Below are positions 48,379 through 58,078 of a stretch of DNA of 64,000 nt, one piece after another. Positions within the stretch are counted from its first letter, which is position 1. Each line of letters opens with the position of its first letter. Source of the DNA: Pseudomonas antarctica (lineage in GTDB: Bacteria; Pseudomonadota; Gammaproteobacteria; Pseudomonadales; Pseudomonadaceae); contig NZ_UYXQ01000002.1 in the NCBI RefSeq assembly GCF_900624995.1, positions 1 to 64,000 of the forward strand, read 5' to 3'. The notes beneath the pieces were generated by a model. That model saw only the letters and a list, made by a program, of their open reading frames with translations, ran no database searches and was not told where the DNA came from. The position numbers and the translations under genes were made by a program.

Positions 48379-48405
48379 TTATCGGCAAAACTGCGCCAGA
48401 CTATA
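48379..48405 (-). promoter_or_regulatory. Sigma-28 (FliA) promoter of motAB
   Basis: On the minus strand TATAGTCT, 11 bases, GCCGATAA. The -10 matches the FliA consensus GCCGATAA perfectly, the -35 matches TAAAGTTT at 6 of 8, and the spacing is the consensus 11. The -10 ends 68 bases before the motA ATG. Confidence 0.75.
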
Positions 48406-48477
48406 GCCCGTTAAGGCGAAAAGCCAATTCGGCCCGTTATGGGCGTGTTGAATGCAAGTGATGATCGCGCCCCAATC

Positions 48478-50013
48478 ATGGCAATTGAAACGACAGTCCC
48501 AAGTACCAAACCCACCACCCTCGCCGCTTGGATCAAGCACCTGGACGACGTGCTGCTGCCCGTTCCCCAGACCAGTCACGAGCGTGTGTGCAAAGCCATT
48601 CGCGATAGCCGCAGTTCGTTGCGAGATATTGCCGAGCTAATGCAACACAGCCCCGCGCTGGTGCTCAGCGTGATGCGCGAAGCCAATAGCCAGGCCCACG
48701 GCAGCCTGTCGGGGCCGGCGGAAAACCTCGAAGTAGCGCTCAACCGCCTGGGCCTTAAACGTGCCGAGGAGTTGTTGGCACGCCTGCCCTCCGTGCCGGA
48801 AAAAGACATTCCCGTGGCCTTGCGCCAATTGCTGCTGGTGAGCCAACACGCCTCCCAGCAAGCCAACGGTTTGTTCGCCAGCCGCCTCGCGCGGCTGTGG
48901 CAAGACATTCACTGGGGCAGCCTACTGTTTCTGTCGCCGCTGTGGCCGATGGCCGTTGCCTACCCCAAGCTTCTGGAAGAATGGGAACTGCGCGTTATCC
49001 ACAAAGGCCAATCGGCACGCAAGGTCGAGCAGGAACTGTTCGGTGTGCGGCTGTTGGCGTTGTGCCTCGGCTTGACCGAAGCCTGGCACCTGCCGATCTG
49101 GGTCTCCCAGGGCTACAACCTGCTGCTGAGCGAACAGCGCCTGCTGGTCAAGGCGTTGCGTATCGCCCGTGAAGACGACGCGCTGCGCCACCAGCAATTG
49201 CTCGATGCCGAACCTAACCTGCGCCGCTGGTTAAACCAGCCGGCGAACACCGTGCTGCTGGCTCATGGCCTGGCGATGTCGGCCCAGGAGTCTTGGACCT
49301 GCCCGCACACCGAGCGCTGGCAATACCTGACCGCGCTGTACCTGCAAGACCCCTTGAGCGATGTGCAGCAACAGGTTCACCAGCAAGCGGTGACCAGCGC
49401 GCGCACGACGTTGATGCCTGACCTCTGGCACCCCGCGTTGTCGCTGATCTGGCCGTGGCACGTACAGAAAATCCATCGCGGCCTGTTGCCAGCAGCACCG
49501 CCCACTGCCGAAGCACTGGCTGTGTGGCGCAAACGCTGCACCGAGTTGCTGGTAGAGCCAAGCCGTTTTGCCAACGCCATGCACCTGACCACCTGCGCCA
49601 GGGAAGCCTTGGTCGCCAGCGGCATGCAACGGGTGTTGTTGTTTATGGCGGACCGCGCCTTGAGCACCCTGCGCGTGCATCAAGCCGACGGCTTGCCCAA
49701 AGACGCCGCCAACCTGAGCCTGGATGTGGTCAACAGCACGCTGCTGCAGCGCCTGCTGGAAAAGTCTGCCCAAGTACGCCTCACGCCGGACAATCACGCG
49801 CAGTTCTCGGCATTGCTGCCGCCGACCCTGCGCCGCCTGTTCAACGGCGAACACCTGTTGTTGCGCTCCCTGAGCTGCAACGGCAAGGTGGTGATGCTGA
49901 TGGTCGCCGACCAGGGCGGCGGGCCGTTCTCGGAAACCACCGTGCAGGCCTTCGGCAAAACCGCTCAATGCATCGAGAAAGCGCTGTACAGCTTTACCAA
50001 CCGCAGCGCTTGA
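48478..50013 (+). CDS. HDOD domain protein
   Basis: A protein of 511 residues from the ATG at 48478 (524 from 48439); neither start has a clear ribosome binding site. The first ~200 residues follow the HDOD pattern: KAIRDSRSSLRDIAELMQHSPALVLSVMREAN, then ENLEVALNRLGLKRAEELLARLP. The rest is helical and family-specific. HDOD proteins are signalling outputs that resemble HD phosphohydrolases without full metal ligands. Divergent from motA, and conserved next to motAB and rhdA in Pseudomonas as I recall. Confidence 0.8.
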   Translation: MAIETTVPSTKPTTLAAWIKHLDDVLLPVPQTSHERVCKAIRDSRSSLRDIAELMQHSPALVLSVMREANSQAHGSLSGPAENLEVALNRLGLKRAEELLARLPSVPEKDIPVALRQLLLVSQHASQQANGLFASRLARLWQDIHWGSLLFLSPLWPMAVAYPKLLEEWELRVIHKGQSARKVEQELFGVRLLALCLGLTEAWHLPIWVSQGYNLLLSEQRLLVKALRIAREDDALRHQQLLDAEPNLRRWLNQPANTVLLAHGLAMSAQESWTCPHTERWQYLTALYLQDPLSDVQQQVHQQAVTSARTTLMPDLWHPALSLIWPWHVQKIHRGLLPAAPPTAEALAVWRKRCTELLVEPSRFANAMHLTTCAREALVASGMQRVLLFMADRALSTLRVHQADGLPKDAANLSLDVVNSTLLQRLLEKSAQVRLTPDNHAQFSALLPPTLRRLFNGEHLLLRSLSCNGKVVMLMVADQGGGPFSETTVQAFGKTAQCIEKALYSFTNRSA

Positions 50014-50070
50014 TGCTTGCGCTACAATCGCCCTCTTTTATCGCCAACATTTGTGCCCAGGAGACCTCAC

Positions 50071-50886
50071 ATGCCTGACTTCTCTGGCTTGCCGCTGGTG
50101 ATCGAACCCAGCGACCTGCTCGGTCAACTGGATGCCGAACACCTGATTCTGGTGGACCTCACCAGTGCCGCCCGCTACGCCGAAGGGCATATCCCCGGCG
50201 CGCATTTCGTTGACCCCAAGCGTACCCAACTGGGCCAGGCGCCCGCGCCCGGCTTACTGCCCCACAAGGCCGACCTGGAAAAACTCTTCGGCGAACTCGG
50301 GCACACCCCGGACGCGACCTACGTGGTCTACGACGACGAAGGCGGCGGCTGGGCCGGGCGTTTCATCTGGCTGCTCGACGTGATCGGCCATCAGAAATAC
50401 CACTACCTGGACGGCGGCCTGCTGGCCTGGCTGGACGGTAAACACCCGCTGTCCACCGAGGTGCCCGCGCCCGTCGGCGGCCCGGTCAGCCTGACTTTGC
50501 ACGACGGCCCCACCGCCACACGCGAGTATTTGCAAAGCCGACTCGGCGCCGCCGACCTGGGTATCTGGGACGCACGCGGCCCGCTGGAATATTCCGGCGA
50601 GAAGGTTCTTGCGGCCAAGGGTGGTCACATCCCTGGCGCCGTGAATTTCGAATGGACCGCCGGCATGGACAAGGCGCGCAGCCTGCGTATCCGCCGCGAC
50701 ATGCCGCAGATCCTCGAAGACCTGGGGCTGAGCAAAGATAAAGAAATCATCACCCATTGCCAGACTCACCACCGCTCTGGCTTCACCTACCTGGTGGCCA
50801 AGGCGCTCGGTTATCCGCGAGTCAAAGGTTATGCCGGTTCCTGGGGCGAATGGGGCAACCACCCCGACACCCCCGTTGAGATTTAA
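50071..50886 (+). CDS. rhdA: Thiosulfate sulfurtransferase (rhodanese) RhdA
   Basis: A 271-residue two-domain rhodanese. The catalytic loop CQTHHRSG has Cys230, the same motif and number I recall for Azotobacter vinelandii RhdA, where it carries persulfide sulfur for iron-sulfur assembly. The N-terminal domain is the inactive copy. The ATG at 50071 follows AGGAGACC. It lies 16 bases before psd. Confidence 0.94.
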   Translation: MPDFSGLPLVIEPSDLLGQLDAEHLILVDLTSAARYAEGHIPGAHFVDPKRTQLGQAPAPGLLPHKADLEKLFGELGHTPDATYVVYDDEGGGWAGRFIWLLDVIGHQKYHYLDGGLLAWLDGKHPLSTEVPAPVGGPVSLTLHDGPTATREYLQSRLGAADLGIWDARGPLEYSGEKVLAAKGGHIPGAVNFEWTAGMDKARSLRIRRDMPQILEDLGLSKDKEIITHCQTHHRSGFTYLVAKALGYPRVKGYAGSWGEWGNHPDTPVEI

Positions 50887-50902
50887 GGTTTAAGGACAGT
50901 TA

Positions 50903-51763
50903 ATGAAAAAGCAGTTGTTTATCCTCAGCCAGTACTTGCTGCCGCACCACTTGCTCTCGCGTCTGGCCGGCTGCATTGCCGAGTGCCGCGTTCGCTGGTT
51001 CAAGAATGCCTTCACGGCCTGGTTCGCCAAGCGCTACCAAGTGGACATGTCCCAAGCCCTGGTTGAAGACCTGAGCGCCTACGAGCATTTCAACGCGTTC
51101 TTCACCCGCGCCTTGAAAGACGGCGCACGCCCGCTGGATCAAACCCCAGGCGCGGTGTTGAGCCCAGCCGACGGCGCCGTCAGCCAGCTCGGCCCAATCG
51201 AACACGGCCGCGTATTCCAGGCCAAGGGCCACAGCTTCAGCGTGCTGGAATTGTTGGGCGGCGATGCGGCGCTGGCTGCACCGTTCATGGGCGGTGATTT
51301 CGCCACCATCTACCTGTCACCGAAGGACTACCACCGCGTGCACATGCCTTTGGCCGGCACGCTGCGTGAAATGGTCTACGTGCCGGGTCGGATTTTCTCG
51401 GTGAACCAGACCACCGCCGAAAACGTGCCTGAGCTGTTTGCCCGTAACGAGCGCGTTGTCTGCCTGTTCGACACCGAGCGCGGCCCGATGGCGGTGGTGT
51501 TGGTGGGTGCGATGATCGTCGCGTCGATTGAAACCGTGTGGGCTGGGTTGGTAACGCCGCCCAAGCGCGAGCTGAAAACCTTCCGCTACGATGAAGCGGC
51601 ACGTGCGCCGATTCACTTGGAGAAAGGCGCTGAACTGGGCCGTTTCAAGCTGGGTTCGACGGCGATTGTGCTGTTTGGGCCGGGTCAAGTGAAATGGGCC
51701 GAAGAGCTGGCGGCGGGCACGCCCGTGCAGATGGGCCAGGGTATCGCGCTGCCGAAGGCCTGA
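50903..51763 (+). CDS. psd: Phosphatidylserine decarboxylase proenzyme
   Basis: A 286-residue inner-membrane enzyme that makes phosphatidylethanolamine from phosphatidylserine. The self-cleavage site LGST (Ser252) yields the pyruvoyl alpha subunit of about 35 residues and the beta subunit. Conserved blocks are [20 protein letters not shown] and [11 protein letters not shown]. Operon with rhdA. A hairpin and T run follow. Confidence 0.96.
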   Translation: MKKQLFILSQYLLPHHLLSRLAGCIAECRVRWFKNAFTAWFAKRYQVDMSQALVEDLSAYEHFNAFFTRALKDGARPLDQTPGAVLSPADGAVSQLGPIEHGRVFQAKGHSFSVLELLGGDAALAAPFMGGDFATIYLSPKDYHRVHMPLAGTLREMVYVPGRIFSVNQTTAENVPELFARNERVVCLFDTERGPMAVVLVGAMIVASIETVWAGLVTPPKRELKTFRYDEAARAPIHLEKGAELGRFKLGSTAIVLFGPGQVKWAEELAAGTPVQMGQGIALPKA

Positions 51764-51789
51764 CTCAACCTGAAGTGAAGATTCAATGT

Positions 51790-51822
51790 GGGAGAGGGCT
51801 TGCGCCCTCGCCCATTTTTTTT
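51790..51822 (+). terminator. Terminator of psd (REP-like)
   Basis: GGGAGAGGGC-TTGC-GCCCTCGCCC followed by ATTTTTTTT. The left arm resembles a REP sequence, so the terminator may derive from one. Confidence 0.8.
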
Positions 51823-51848
51823 GCCTGTATGCCTACAGTAAGATCGGC

Positions 51849-53063
51849 TTAAAGCCGACCATCGCGATCGCGAAAGCCCAGCAGATACAACACGCCATCC
51901 AGCCCCAGGGTAGAAATAGCCTGCTTGGCTGACTGCTTGACCAGCGGCTTGGCGCGGAACGCCACACCCAACCCGGCAATCGCCAGCATCGGCAAGTCAT
52001 TCGCGCCGTCGCCGACCGCAATGGTCTGCTCTAGACGCAACCCTTCCTTATGGGCAAGTTCCTTCAGCAAGTCCGCCTTGCGCTGCGCGTCGACAATCGG
52101 CTCCACCGCCACGCCGGTCACTTTGCCATCCACCACTTCCAGTTCGTTGGCGAACACATAATCGATGCCCAGCTTGGCCTGCAACTGCTTGGCGAAATAG
52201 GTGAAGCCACCCGACAGAATTGCGGTTTTGTAGCCAAGGCGCTTGAGTTCGGCGAACAGGGTTTCGGCGCCTTCGGTCAGGCGCAGCGAGGCACCGATCG
52301 AGTCCAGCACGCTGACATCCAAGCCTTTGAGCAAGGCCAGGCGCTCCTTGAAACTGGCACGAAAATCCAGCTCACCGGCCATGGCGCGCTCGGTGATTTC
52401 AGACACCTGCTCGCCTACACCGGCGGCCTTGGCCAATTCGTCGATGACCTCGGCTTCGATCAGCGTGGAGTCCATGTCGAACACCGCCAGACGGCGGTTA
52501 CGGCGGAACAGCGAATCCTCCTGAAAGGCGATATCGACATTCAGCTCCTGGGCCACGCTCAGGAATTCGGCGCGCAGGGCTTGTGGATCCGCCGGCTCGC
52601 CACGCACGGAGAACTCGATGCAGCCCTTGCCTTTATCGGCGGGCGTGTCCAGCGGCATGCGACCCGACAGACGGTCGATATGGTCGATATTCAACCCGTA
52701 CTGCGCCGTAATCGAGCTGACACGCTGCAATTGTTCGGCGGTTACCTTACGCGTCAGCAATGTCACGATGTGGCGCTTTTTGCCCTGCCCCTCGACCCAG
52801 TGCTGGTAATCGGCTTCGGATACCGGCGTGAAACGCACCTGTTGATCCAGCTTATACGCCGTAAACAGGATGTCCTTGAGCACAGACGAGGCCTGTTCGG
52901 TGCTGGGGATTTCCACGAGGATGCCGAACGACAGAGTGTCGTGGATCACCGCCTGGCCGATGTCGAGAATGTTCACACCACCCTGGGCCAGAACACCGGT
53001 AATGGCTGCGGTGAGACCCGGGCGGTCAACACCAGTGATGTTTATCAGGACAATTTCGCGCAA
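51849..53063 (-). CDS. serB: Phosphoserine phosphatase SerB
   Basis: A 404-residue enzyme for the last step of serine synthesis. The N-terminal half holds two ACT-like domains (MREIVLINITGVDRPGLTAAITGVL). The HAD phosphatase half starts at about residue 190 with the nucleophile motif FDMDSTLIEAE, followed by SGGFTYFAKQL and GDGANDLPM. The start is TTG at 53063 with GGGGGTG upstream. The long N-terminus is typical of Pseudomonas SerB. Confidence 0.95.
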   Translation of the reverse strand: MREIVLINITGVDRPGLTAAITGVLAQGGVNILDIGQAVIHDTLSFGILVEIPSTEQASSVLKDILFTAYKLDQQVRFTPVSEADYQHWVEGQGKKRHIVTLLTRKVTAEQLQRVSSITAQYGLNIDHIDRLSGRMPLDTPADKGKGCIEFSVRGEPADPQALRAEFLSVAQELNVDIAFQEDSLFRRNRRLAVFDMDSTLIEAEVIDELAKAAGVGEQVSEITERAMAGELDFRASFKERLALLKGLDVSVLDSIGASLRLTEGAETLFAELKRLGYKTAILSGGFTYFAKQLQAKLGIDYVFANELEVVDGKVTGVAVEPIVDAQRKADLLKELAHKEGLRLEQTIAVGDGANDLPMLAIAGLGVAFRAKPLVKQSAKQAISTLGLDGVLYLLGFRDRDGRL

Positions 53064-53197
53064 AGCGCACCCCCAGGCTGGAAAAAAACCGCATTCTACC
53101 CACTTTCAGTGACCATCGGGCACAGCCAGCGCTTTGCCGGTCCTAGGCCTGTCGCTATACTGCGCGTCAACTTCACGGACTAAAGAGCCGAGCTCAA

Positions 53198-54730
53198 GTG
53201 AACCGGCCCACGCCAGTAAAAACCGATAACTTCTTCCTGCTGATCTTCCGGGCACTGCGCCACCGCCGTGTACCGATCGCATTACGCATCGCCAGCCATA
53301 ACGTGATCCTGGTCGCTCTGGCCCTGGTGATCTACGCCTGCGTGATGGGTTTGCAGTTCAAGCAGGCCATGCACGAGCAAGCCGACGCCCTGGGCGAGAG
53401 CTTGACCACTCAGACCGCCACATCGGCGACTGAGCTGCTGGTGTCCAACGACATCCTCAGCCTCAACGTGCTGCTCAACAACCTGACCAAGAACCCGCTG
53501 GTGGCCCACGCGGCTATCTATAGCGTGGACAACCGGATCATGGCCGAAGCCGGGCAGCGCCCGAAAAACGGCCTGTTGGGTGAGGCCGAAGGCCTGTATC
53601 AAAGCAACATCACGTTTCAGGATGTGAAGGCCGGCCAACTGCGCATCAGCCTCGACATGCAGCAATTCCAGCAGCCGATGACCATCAGCCTGCAAAGCAT
53701 GGGCATCCTCAGCGCGATCTTGCTGGCCCTCGCCTTGGCCTTGAGCTTGCGCCTGGGTCGGCATATCTCCACGCCGCTGATGCAATTGCGCATCTGGCTG
53801 CGTGATATCGACGAACGCACCCCGGCGACTGACCGCCAGGATGAAATCGGCGACCTCGCCCGCCAGCTCCACGCCAGCTTCGCCCCGGAGCCGGTGGTGC
53901 CCGAGGTTGAACCCGAGCCTGAGTACGACGACACCGATTACGACGATGAACCCGAGTTTGAAGTACGCGACCTGCGTGATCCAGGTTTTGACGAAAGCAC
54001 GCCGGTGGCGGGCCTTAAGCCCGCGACACGCCAGGCGATCAGGGCCGAGGAAGATGAACTGGATGATGAAGATCCATTTTCCGACCTGCGCGACACGTCG
54101 GCCGCCGCCCCGGCGGTGGCTGCCAAGCCGGTGCCGGTGAAGAACGCCGAGCCTCAGCACAGTGCCGTACTCGCCGTACAACTGGGTGCCCAGGACCAAC
54201 TGCGCCGCCTGCCACGCGCCCGTTTAACCGAATTGCTGGAACGCTACCGCGACTGTCTGGACCAGGCTGCCTCGCTCTATCAAAGCGAGCTGCACACCTT
54301 GAACGATGGCAGCACGCTGATGCTGTTCCACAGCGAAGACAGCGGCGAAGATTACCTGACCAACGCCATTTGCTGCGGCGAACTGCTGCGCGCGCTGGGC
54401 CATGCCCTGCAGATTGAAGTGGCTGACAGCGGCATTACCTTGCAACTTCAGCTTGGTTTGACAGTGGGTGATGATCTGTTTGGCATGAGCCAGATCGATT
54501 TGCTGCTCACCGAGATTGCCCAGGATGCGTTGGCCTTGTCGCAACACAGTCGCAACCTGTTGCTGGTGGAGCGCAAAATCAGTGAAGACGCCTTGATCCG
54601 CCAACGCGCACGTATCCGCCCGATTGCCAGCCCCGAGGGGGCGAGCTGTGTGGAGCGCTTGATGGAGCCGTATCCGTCGATGCTCGAGCGGCAGCTGGCA
54701 CGGATGCATGAGACCCGCACCAAGCCTTAA
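53198..54730 (+). CDS. Membrane protein with periplasmic sensor-like loop, HAMP and degenerate cyclase-like C-terminus
   Basis: A 510-residue protein with a GTG start at 53198. TM1 is at about 35-52 (VILVALALVIYACVMG) and TM2 at about 168-187 (ILSAILLALALALSL), with a ~115-residue periplasmic part between. A HAMP-like segment follows (RHISTPLMQLRIWLRDIDERTP), then an acidic linker at 228-300. The C-terminal ~200 residues (AVLAVQLGAQDQLRRLPRARLTELLERY, LMLFHSEDSGEDYLTNAICCGELL, QLGLTVGDDLFGMSQ) have the layout of a class III nucleotide cyclase but lack visible metal aspartates. I infer a signalling membrane protein. Divergent from serB. Confidence 0.75.
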   Translation: MNRPTPVKTDNFFLLIFRALRHRRVPIALRIASHNVILVALALVIYACVMGLQFKQAMHEQADALGESLTTQTATSATELLVSNDILSLNVLLNNLTKNPLVAHAAIYSVDNRIMAEAGQRPKNGLLGEAEGLYQSNITFQDVKAGQLRISLDMQQFQQPMTISLQSMGILSAILLALALALSLRLGRHISTPLMQLRIWLRDIDERTPATDRQDEIGDLARQLHASFAPEPVVPEVEPEPEYDDTDYDDEPEFEVRDLRDPGFDESTPVAGLKPATRQAIRAEEDELDDEDPFSDLRDTSAAAPAVAAKPVPVKNAEPQHSAVLAVQLGAQDQLRRLPRARLTELLERYRDCLDQAASLYQSELHTLNDGSTLMLFHSEDSGEDYLTNAICCGELLRALGHALQIEVADSGITLQLQLGLTVGDDLFGMSQIDLLLTEIAQDALALSQHSRNLLLVERKISEDALIRQRARIRPIASPEGASCVERLMEPYPSMLERQLARMHETRTKP

Positions 54731-54750
54731 CCGACACCGATGGATCAGTC

Positions 54751-54836
54751 TGGGAGGGGCTTGCTCCCGATAGCGCAGTGTCAGTCAGCACATACAGTGG
54801 CTGACCCGCCGCTATCGGGAGCAAGCCCCTCCCACA
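54751..54836. repeat. REPIN between the membrane protein and the lipoprotein gene
   Basis: TGGGAGGGGCTTGCTCCCGATAGCG faces CGCTATCGGGAGCAAGCCCCTCCCA. Same subgroup as the element at 19404. Confidence 0.9.
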
Positions 54837-54871
54837 TTTGATCTATGCCAAGCGTCAAATCGCAGACAAAC

Positions 54872-54903
54872 AAAAAGGCCCGCTGAGTAAGCGGGCCTTT
54901 TTT
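54872..54903. terminator. Bidirectional terminator between two converging genes
   Basis: AAAAAGGCCCGCT-GAGTA-AGCGGGCCTTTTTT. It serves the membrane-protein gene on the left and the lipoprotein gene on the right. Confidence 0.92.
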
Positions 54904-54919
54904 ATGGGTCGGTTTCAGA

Positions 54920-55630
54920 TCAGAACCTGAACACTTCCATATCCGTACGAATCGGCGTAGCCATCGGCATCTTGGGCCTTTCCGGCACTGCCGGTTTGGC
55001 TTGTGCTGGAGCCTGCTTGCGCGGCGCCTCGGCGACTGGCGGTTGGTTGGCCAATGGCTTGAGCGCCACCGACAACTGCTGCGCCAGATGCTGCAACAAC
55101 ACACCCTGGGCCTGGACCTGGGACGCGGTGGTGCCAGCGTGCTCTTCCTGCAGGTGCACAATGCGGTTATCGCGCACTTGGCCACGACGGTCGATCAAGC
55201 GCCACTGCGCATCCAGGATCGCCGGCTGCGAAGCACCCGAGTCGAGCCGGGTAATCGTCAGCAATACCTGCACATCCGGGGTAAAGCCGCTTGGCGCAGG
55301 TGCGAGTACCACACGCTGGCTGTCCAACTGACCCGCCACCTGACGCAACATCAACTGGCTGATATCGGACGACAAACTGCCCGCCCAACGACCATCGGTG
55401 GAGCCTTGCAGGCTGCCGTCGTTCTGACGTTGCAGCAGGGTTTCACGTTGCAGGTAGTCAGCGACGACTACCGGACCCAACAACACAGCCATGCCAGCAG
55501 TTTGGGCTGGCTGAGCCGGACTTCCGCTGTCCAGCTGGTACAGCGACACCGGCTGGTGCGTGCTGCAACCCGCCAACCCCAAAAGGCCAGCGAGCATCAA
55601 AAATAGAGGAAGGCGTGGAGCAGTCATCAT
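54920..55630 (-). CDS. ABC-type transport auxiliary lipoprotein (PqiC family)
   Basis: A protein of about 236 residues with a lipoprotein signal peptide: LFLMLAGLLGLAGC, where the lipobox Cys is at about residue 22. VSLYQLDSG, followed by the PqiC/DUF330 pattern of YLQRETLLQRQNDGSLQ and QVAGQLDSQRVVL, suggests an outer-membrane lipoprotein that works with MCE-type lipid transporters such as PqiAB. The Pro/Ala-rich C-terminal tail is family-variable. I use the ATG at 55630 (the second Met at 55627 is possible); the longer frame to 55720 would displace the signal peptide. The pqiA and pqiB genes are not next to it. Confidence 0.82.
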   Translation of the reverse strand: MMTAPRLPLFLMLAGLLGLAGCSTHQPVSLYQLDSGSPAQPAQTAGMAVLLGPVVVADYLQRETLLQRQNDGSLQGSTDGRWAGSLSSDISQLMLRQVAGQLDSQRVVLAPAPSGFTPDVQVLLTITRLDSGASQPAILDAQWRLIDRRGQVRDNRIVHLQEEHAGTTASQVQAQGVLLQHLAQQLSVALKPLANQPPVAEAPRKQAPAQAKPAVPERPKMPMATPIRTDMEVFRF

Positions 55631-55760
55631 CCCATCCAGGTGGCTGCCACAAGGCGAACCACAATGTAATACTAAAAATAACTTAAACACGCTCGGCCAC
55701 GCCGGCGCTGGAAAGGCCATATCATCCGTGAATATGCGCCATGACTCCAGCGCGAAAGCG

Positions 55761-55788
55761 TCGATCTACGCGTTAAATCGTAGATCGA
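55761..55788. repeat. Perfect 10-bp inverted repeat between the lipoprotein gene and parC
   Basis: TCGATCTACG, 8 bases, CGTAGATCGA. It lies 10 bases beyond the parC stop and upstream of the lipoprotein start. There is no T run on either side. It may be an operator for the lipoprotein gene or the end of the parC transcript. Confidence 0.6.
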
Positions 55789-55797
55789 GGGCTCTAA

Positions 55798-58068
55798 TCA
55801 GCCTGAAACAGGCGTTTCCACCAACAAAGCATCCACTCGTTGGAAACCGCGCGGCAATTTATTACCTCGTCGACCGCGCTCGCCCTTGTAATGTTCAAGG
55901 TCGTCAGGACGCAGCGACAGCGTGCGCTTGCCTGCCTGGAGCACCAAGGTCGAGCCTTCCGGGATCACGGCGATGTCAGTCACGTACTCTTCGCGACTGG
56001 CCACGCGCTCCCCTGGAATCCCAATAATTTTGTTGCCCTTGCCTTTACCCAATTGCGGCAGGTCGCTGATCTTGAACACCAGCAAACGCCCTTCAGTGGT
56101 CACAGACGCTAGCCAATTGCTCTCACGGTCTTGCACCGTACGCGGCAAGATCACCTTGGCGTTGTTCGGCAAGTTCAACAACGCCTTGCCCGCCTTGTTC
56201 TTGGCCTGCAGGTCGTCACCCTTGACCACAAAGCCGTAACCCGCGTCGGAGGCGATCACATACAGTGAATCGTCGTCCGGCAGCAGCACGCACTCGAAAT
56301 TCGCCCCCGGTGGCGGCGTCAGACGCCCAGTCAGCGGTTCGCCCTGGCCACGTGCCGATGGCAAGGTGTGCGCCGGCACCGAGTAACTGCGCCCGGTGGA
56401 ATCGATAAACACTGCAAACTGGTTGGAACGCCCAGCGGCAGCTGTCTTGAAGCCATCACCGGCTTTATACGAGAGGCCGGTGGCGTCAATATCATGCCCC
56501 TTGGCGGAACGAACCCAACCCTTTTCCGACAGAACGACGGTAATTTTCTCGTTCGGCAGCAGCTCGGTTTCTGTCAGAGCCTTCGCTTCAGCACGCTCGA
56601 CGATTGGCGACCGACGGTCATCACCATAGGTTTCGGCATCTTTGATCAGTTCGCTGCGCACCAGCTTCTTGAGCTTGGCTTCGCTGCCCAACAGGGCTTG
56701 CAGCTTGGCTTGTTCCTTGAGCAGTGCATCCTGCTCGTCACGCAGCTTCATCTCTTCCAGGCGTGCCAACTGACGCAAACGGGTGTCGAGGATGTAGTCG
56801 GCCTGGATCTCGCTCAGTTCGAAACGCGCGATCAGCTCGGCTTTCGGGTGCTCGGCGGTACGAATGATATGGATCACTTCGTCCAGGTTGAGGTAGGCAA
56901 TCAGCAAGCCGTCCAACAGGTGCAGGCGACGCTCGACCTTGTCGAGGCGGAATTGCAGGCGGCGGCGCACGGTTTGTACGCGGAACTCCAGCCATTCCAC
57001 CAGCAAGTTGCGCAGGTTTTTCAGCTGCGGCTTGCCGTCCAGGCCGATGATGTTGACGTTGACCCGGTAGCTCGACTCAAGGTCGGTGCTGGCAAACAGA
57101 TGCTGCATCAGCACTTCGTGATCGACCCGGCTGTTGGTCGGAATGATCACGATACGGCATGGGTTTTCGTGGTCGGACTCGTCACGCAGGTCGGCGACTT
57201 GCGGCAGTTTCGATGGCTTGGCCTGCATCAGCGCGGCGATCTGTTCCAGCACCTTGGCACCAGACACTTGGTGCGGCAGCGCGGTGACAATAATGTCGCC
57301 GTCTTCAATGTGGTAAACGGCGCGCATGCGCACCGAGCCCTTGCCGGTTTCGTACATCTTCAGCAGGTCGGCGCGCGGCGTGATGATTTCCGCCTCGGTC
57401 GGGTAATCCGGGCCCTGGATATGCTCGCAGAGCTGCTCGACCGTGGCCTTTGGCTCATCCAGCAAGCGCACGCAAGCGGTCGCGACTTCGCGCAGGTTAT
57501 GCGGCGGCACGTCGGTGGCCATGCCGACCGCGATACCGGTGGTGCCATTGAGCAGGATATTCGGCAAACGTGCAGGCAACACCAGGGGTTCGTCCAAGGT
57601 GCCGTCGAAGTTCGGGCCCCAGTTCGCGGTGCCTTGGCCCAACTCGCTGAGCAATACCTCCGAATACCGCGACAGGCGCGCTTCGGTGTAACGCATGGCG
57701 GCGAAGGACTTGGGATCATCCGGCGCCCCCCAGTTACCCTGGCCATCCACCAGCGTGTAGCGGTAGCTGAACGGCTGGGCCATCAGCACCATGGCTTCGT
57801 AGCACGCCGAGTCGCCGTGCGGGTGAAACTTGCCGAGCACGTCACCGACGGTACGCGCCGACTTCTTGTGCTTGGAGTCAGCGTCCAGGCCCAACTCACT
57901 CATGGCGTAGATGATGCGCCGTTGTACCGGCTTCAGGCCGTCGCCGATATGCGGCAAGGCACGGTCCATGATCACGTACATGGAGTAGTTGAGGTAGGCA
58001 TTTTCGGTGAAGTCAGCCAGCGATCGGCGTTCTACGCCATCTAAGCTGTCTGCGAGGATGTCACTCAT
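55798..58068 (-). CDS. parC: DNA topoisomerase IV subunit A
   Basis: A 756-residue subunit that cuts and rejoins DNA to unlink daughter chromosomes. The catalytic tyrosine is Tyr127 in [10 protein letters not shown]. The quinolone-determining region reads [11 protein letters not shown] with Ser87 and Glu91, the usual sensitive-type residues. The C-terminal beta-pinwheel starts near residue 500. I start at [16 protein letters not shown] (58068); the frame is open to 58131. It is the last gene of the parE-esterase-protease-parC run. Confidence 0.97.
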   Translation of the reverse strand: MSDILADSLDGVERRSLADFTENAYLNYSMYVIMDRALPHIGDGLKPVQRRIIYAMSELGLDADSKHKKSARTVGDVLGKFHPHGDSACYEAMVLMAQPFSYRYTLVDGQGNWGAPDDPKSFAAMRYTEARLSRYSEVLLSELGQGTANWGPNFDGTLDEPLVLPARLPNILLNGTTGIAVGMATDVPPHNLREVATACVRLLDEPKATVEQLCEHIQGPDYPTEAEIITPRADLLKMYETGKGSVRMRAVYHIEDGDIIVTALPHQVSGAKVLEQIAALMQAKPSKLPQVADLRDESDHENPCRIVIIPTNSRVDHEVLMQHLFASTDLESSYRVNVNIIGLDGKPQLKNLRNLLVEWLEFRVQTVRRRLQFRLDKVERRLHLLDGLLIAYLNLDEVIHIIRTAEHPKAELIARFELSEIQADYILDTRLRQLARLEEMKLRDEQDALLKEQAKLQALLGSEAKLKKLVRSELIKDAETYGDDRRSPIVERAEAKALTETELLPNEKITVVLSEKGWVRSAKGHDIDATGLSYKAGDGFKTAAAGRSNQFAVFIDSTGRSYSVPAHTLPSARGQGEPLTGRLTPPPGANFECVLLPDDDSLYVIASDAGYGFVVKGDDLQAKNKAGKALLNLPNNAKVILPRTVQDRESNWLASVTTEGRLLVFKISDLPQLGKGKGNKIIGIPGERVASREEYVTDIAVIPEGSTLVLQAGKRTLSLRPDDLEHYKGERGRRGNKLPRGFQRVDALLVETPVSG

Positions 58069-58078
58069 GCGGGCCTCA

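Noticed and set aside
56368..58044. A 558-codon open frame on the plus strand
   Set aside because: Antisense to parC, which is unmistakable; His/Gln/Val-rich composition typical of a shadow frame.
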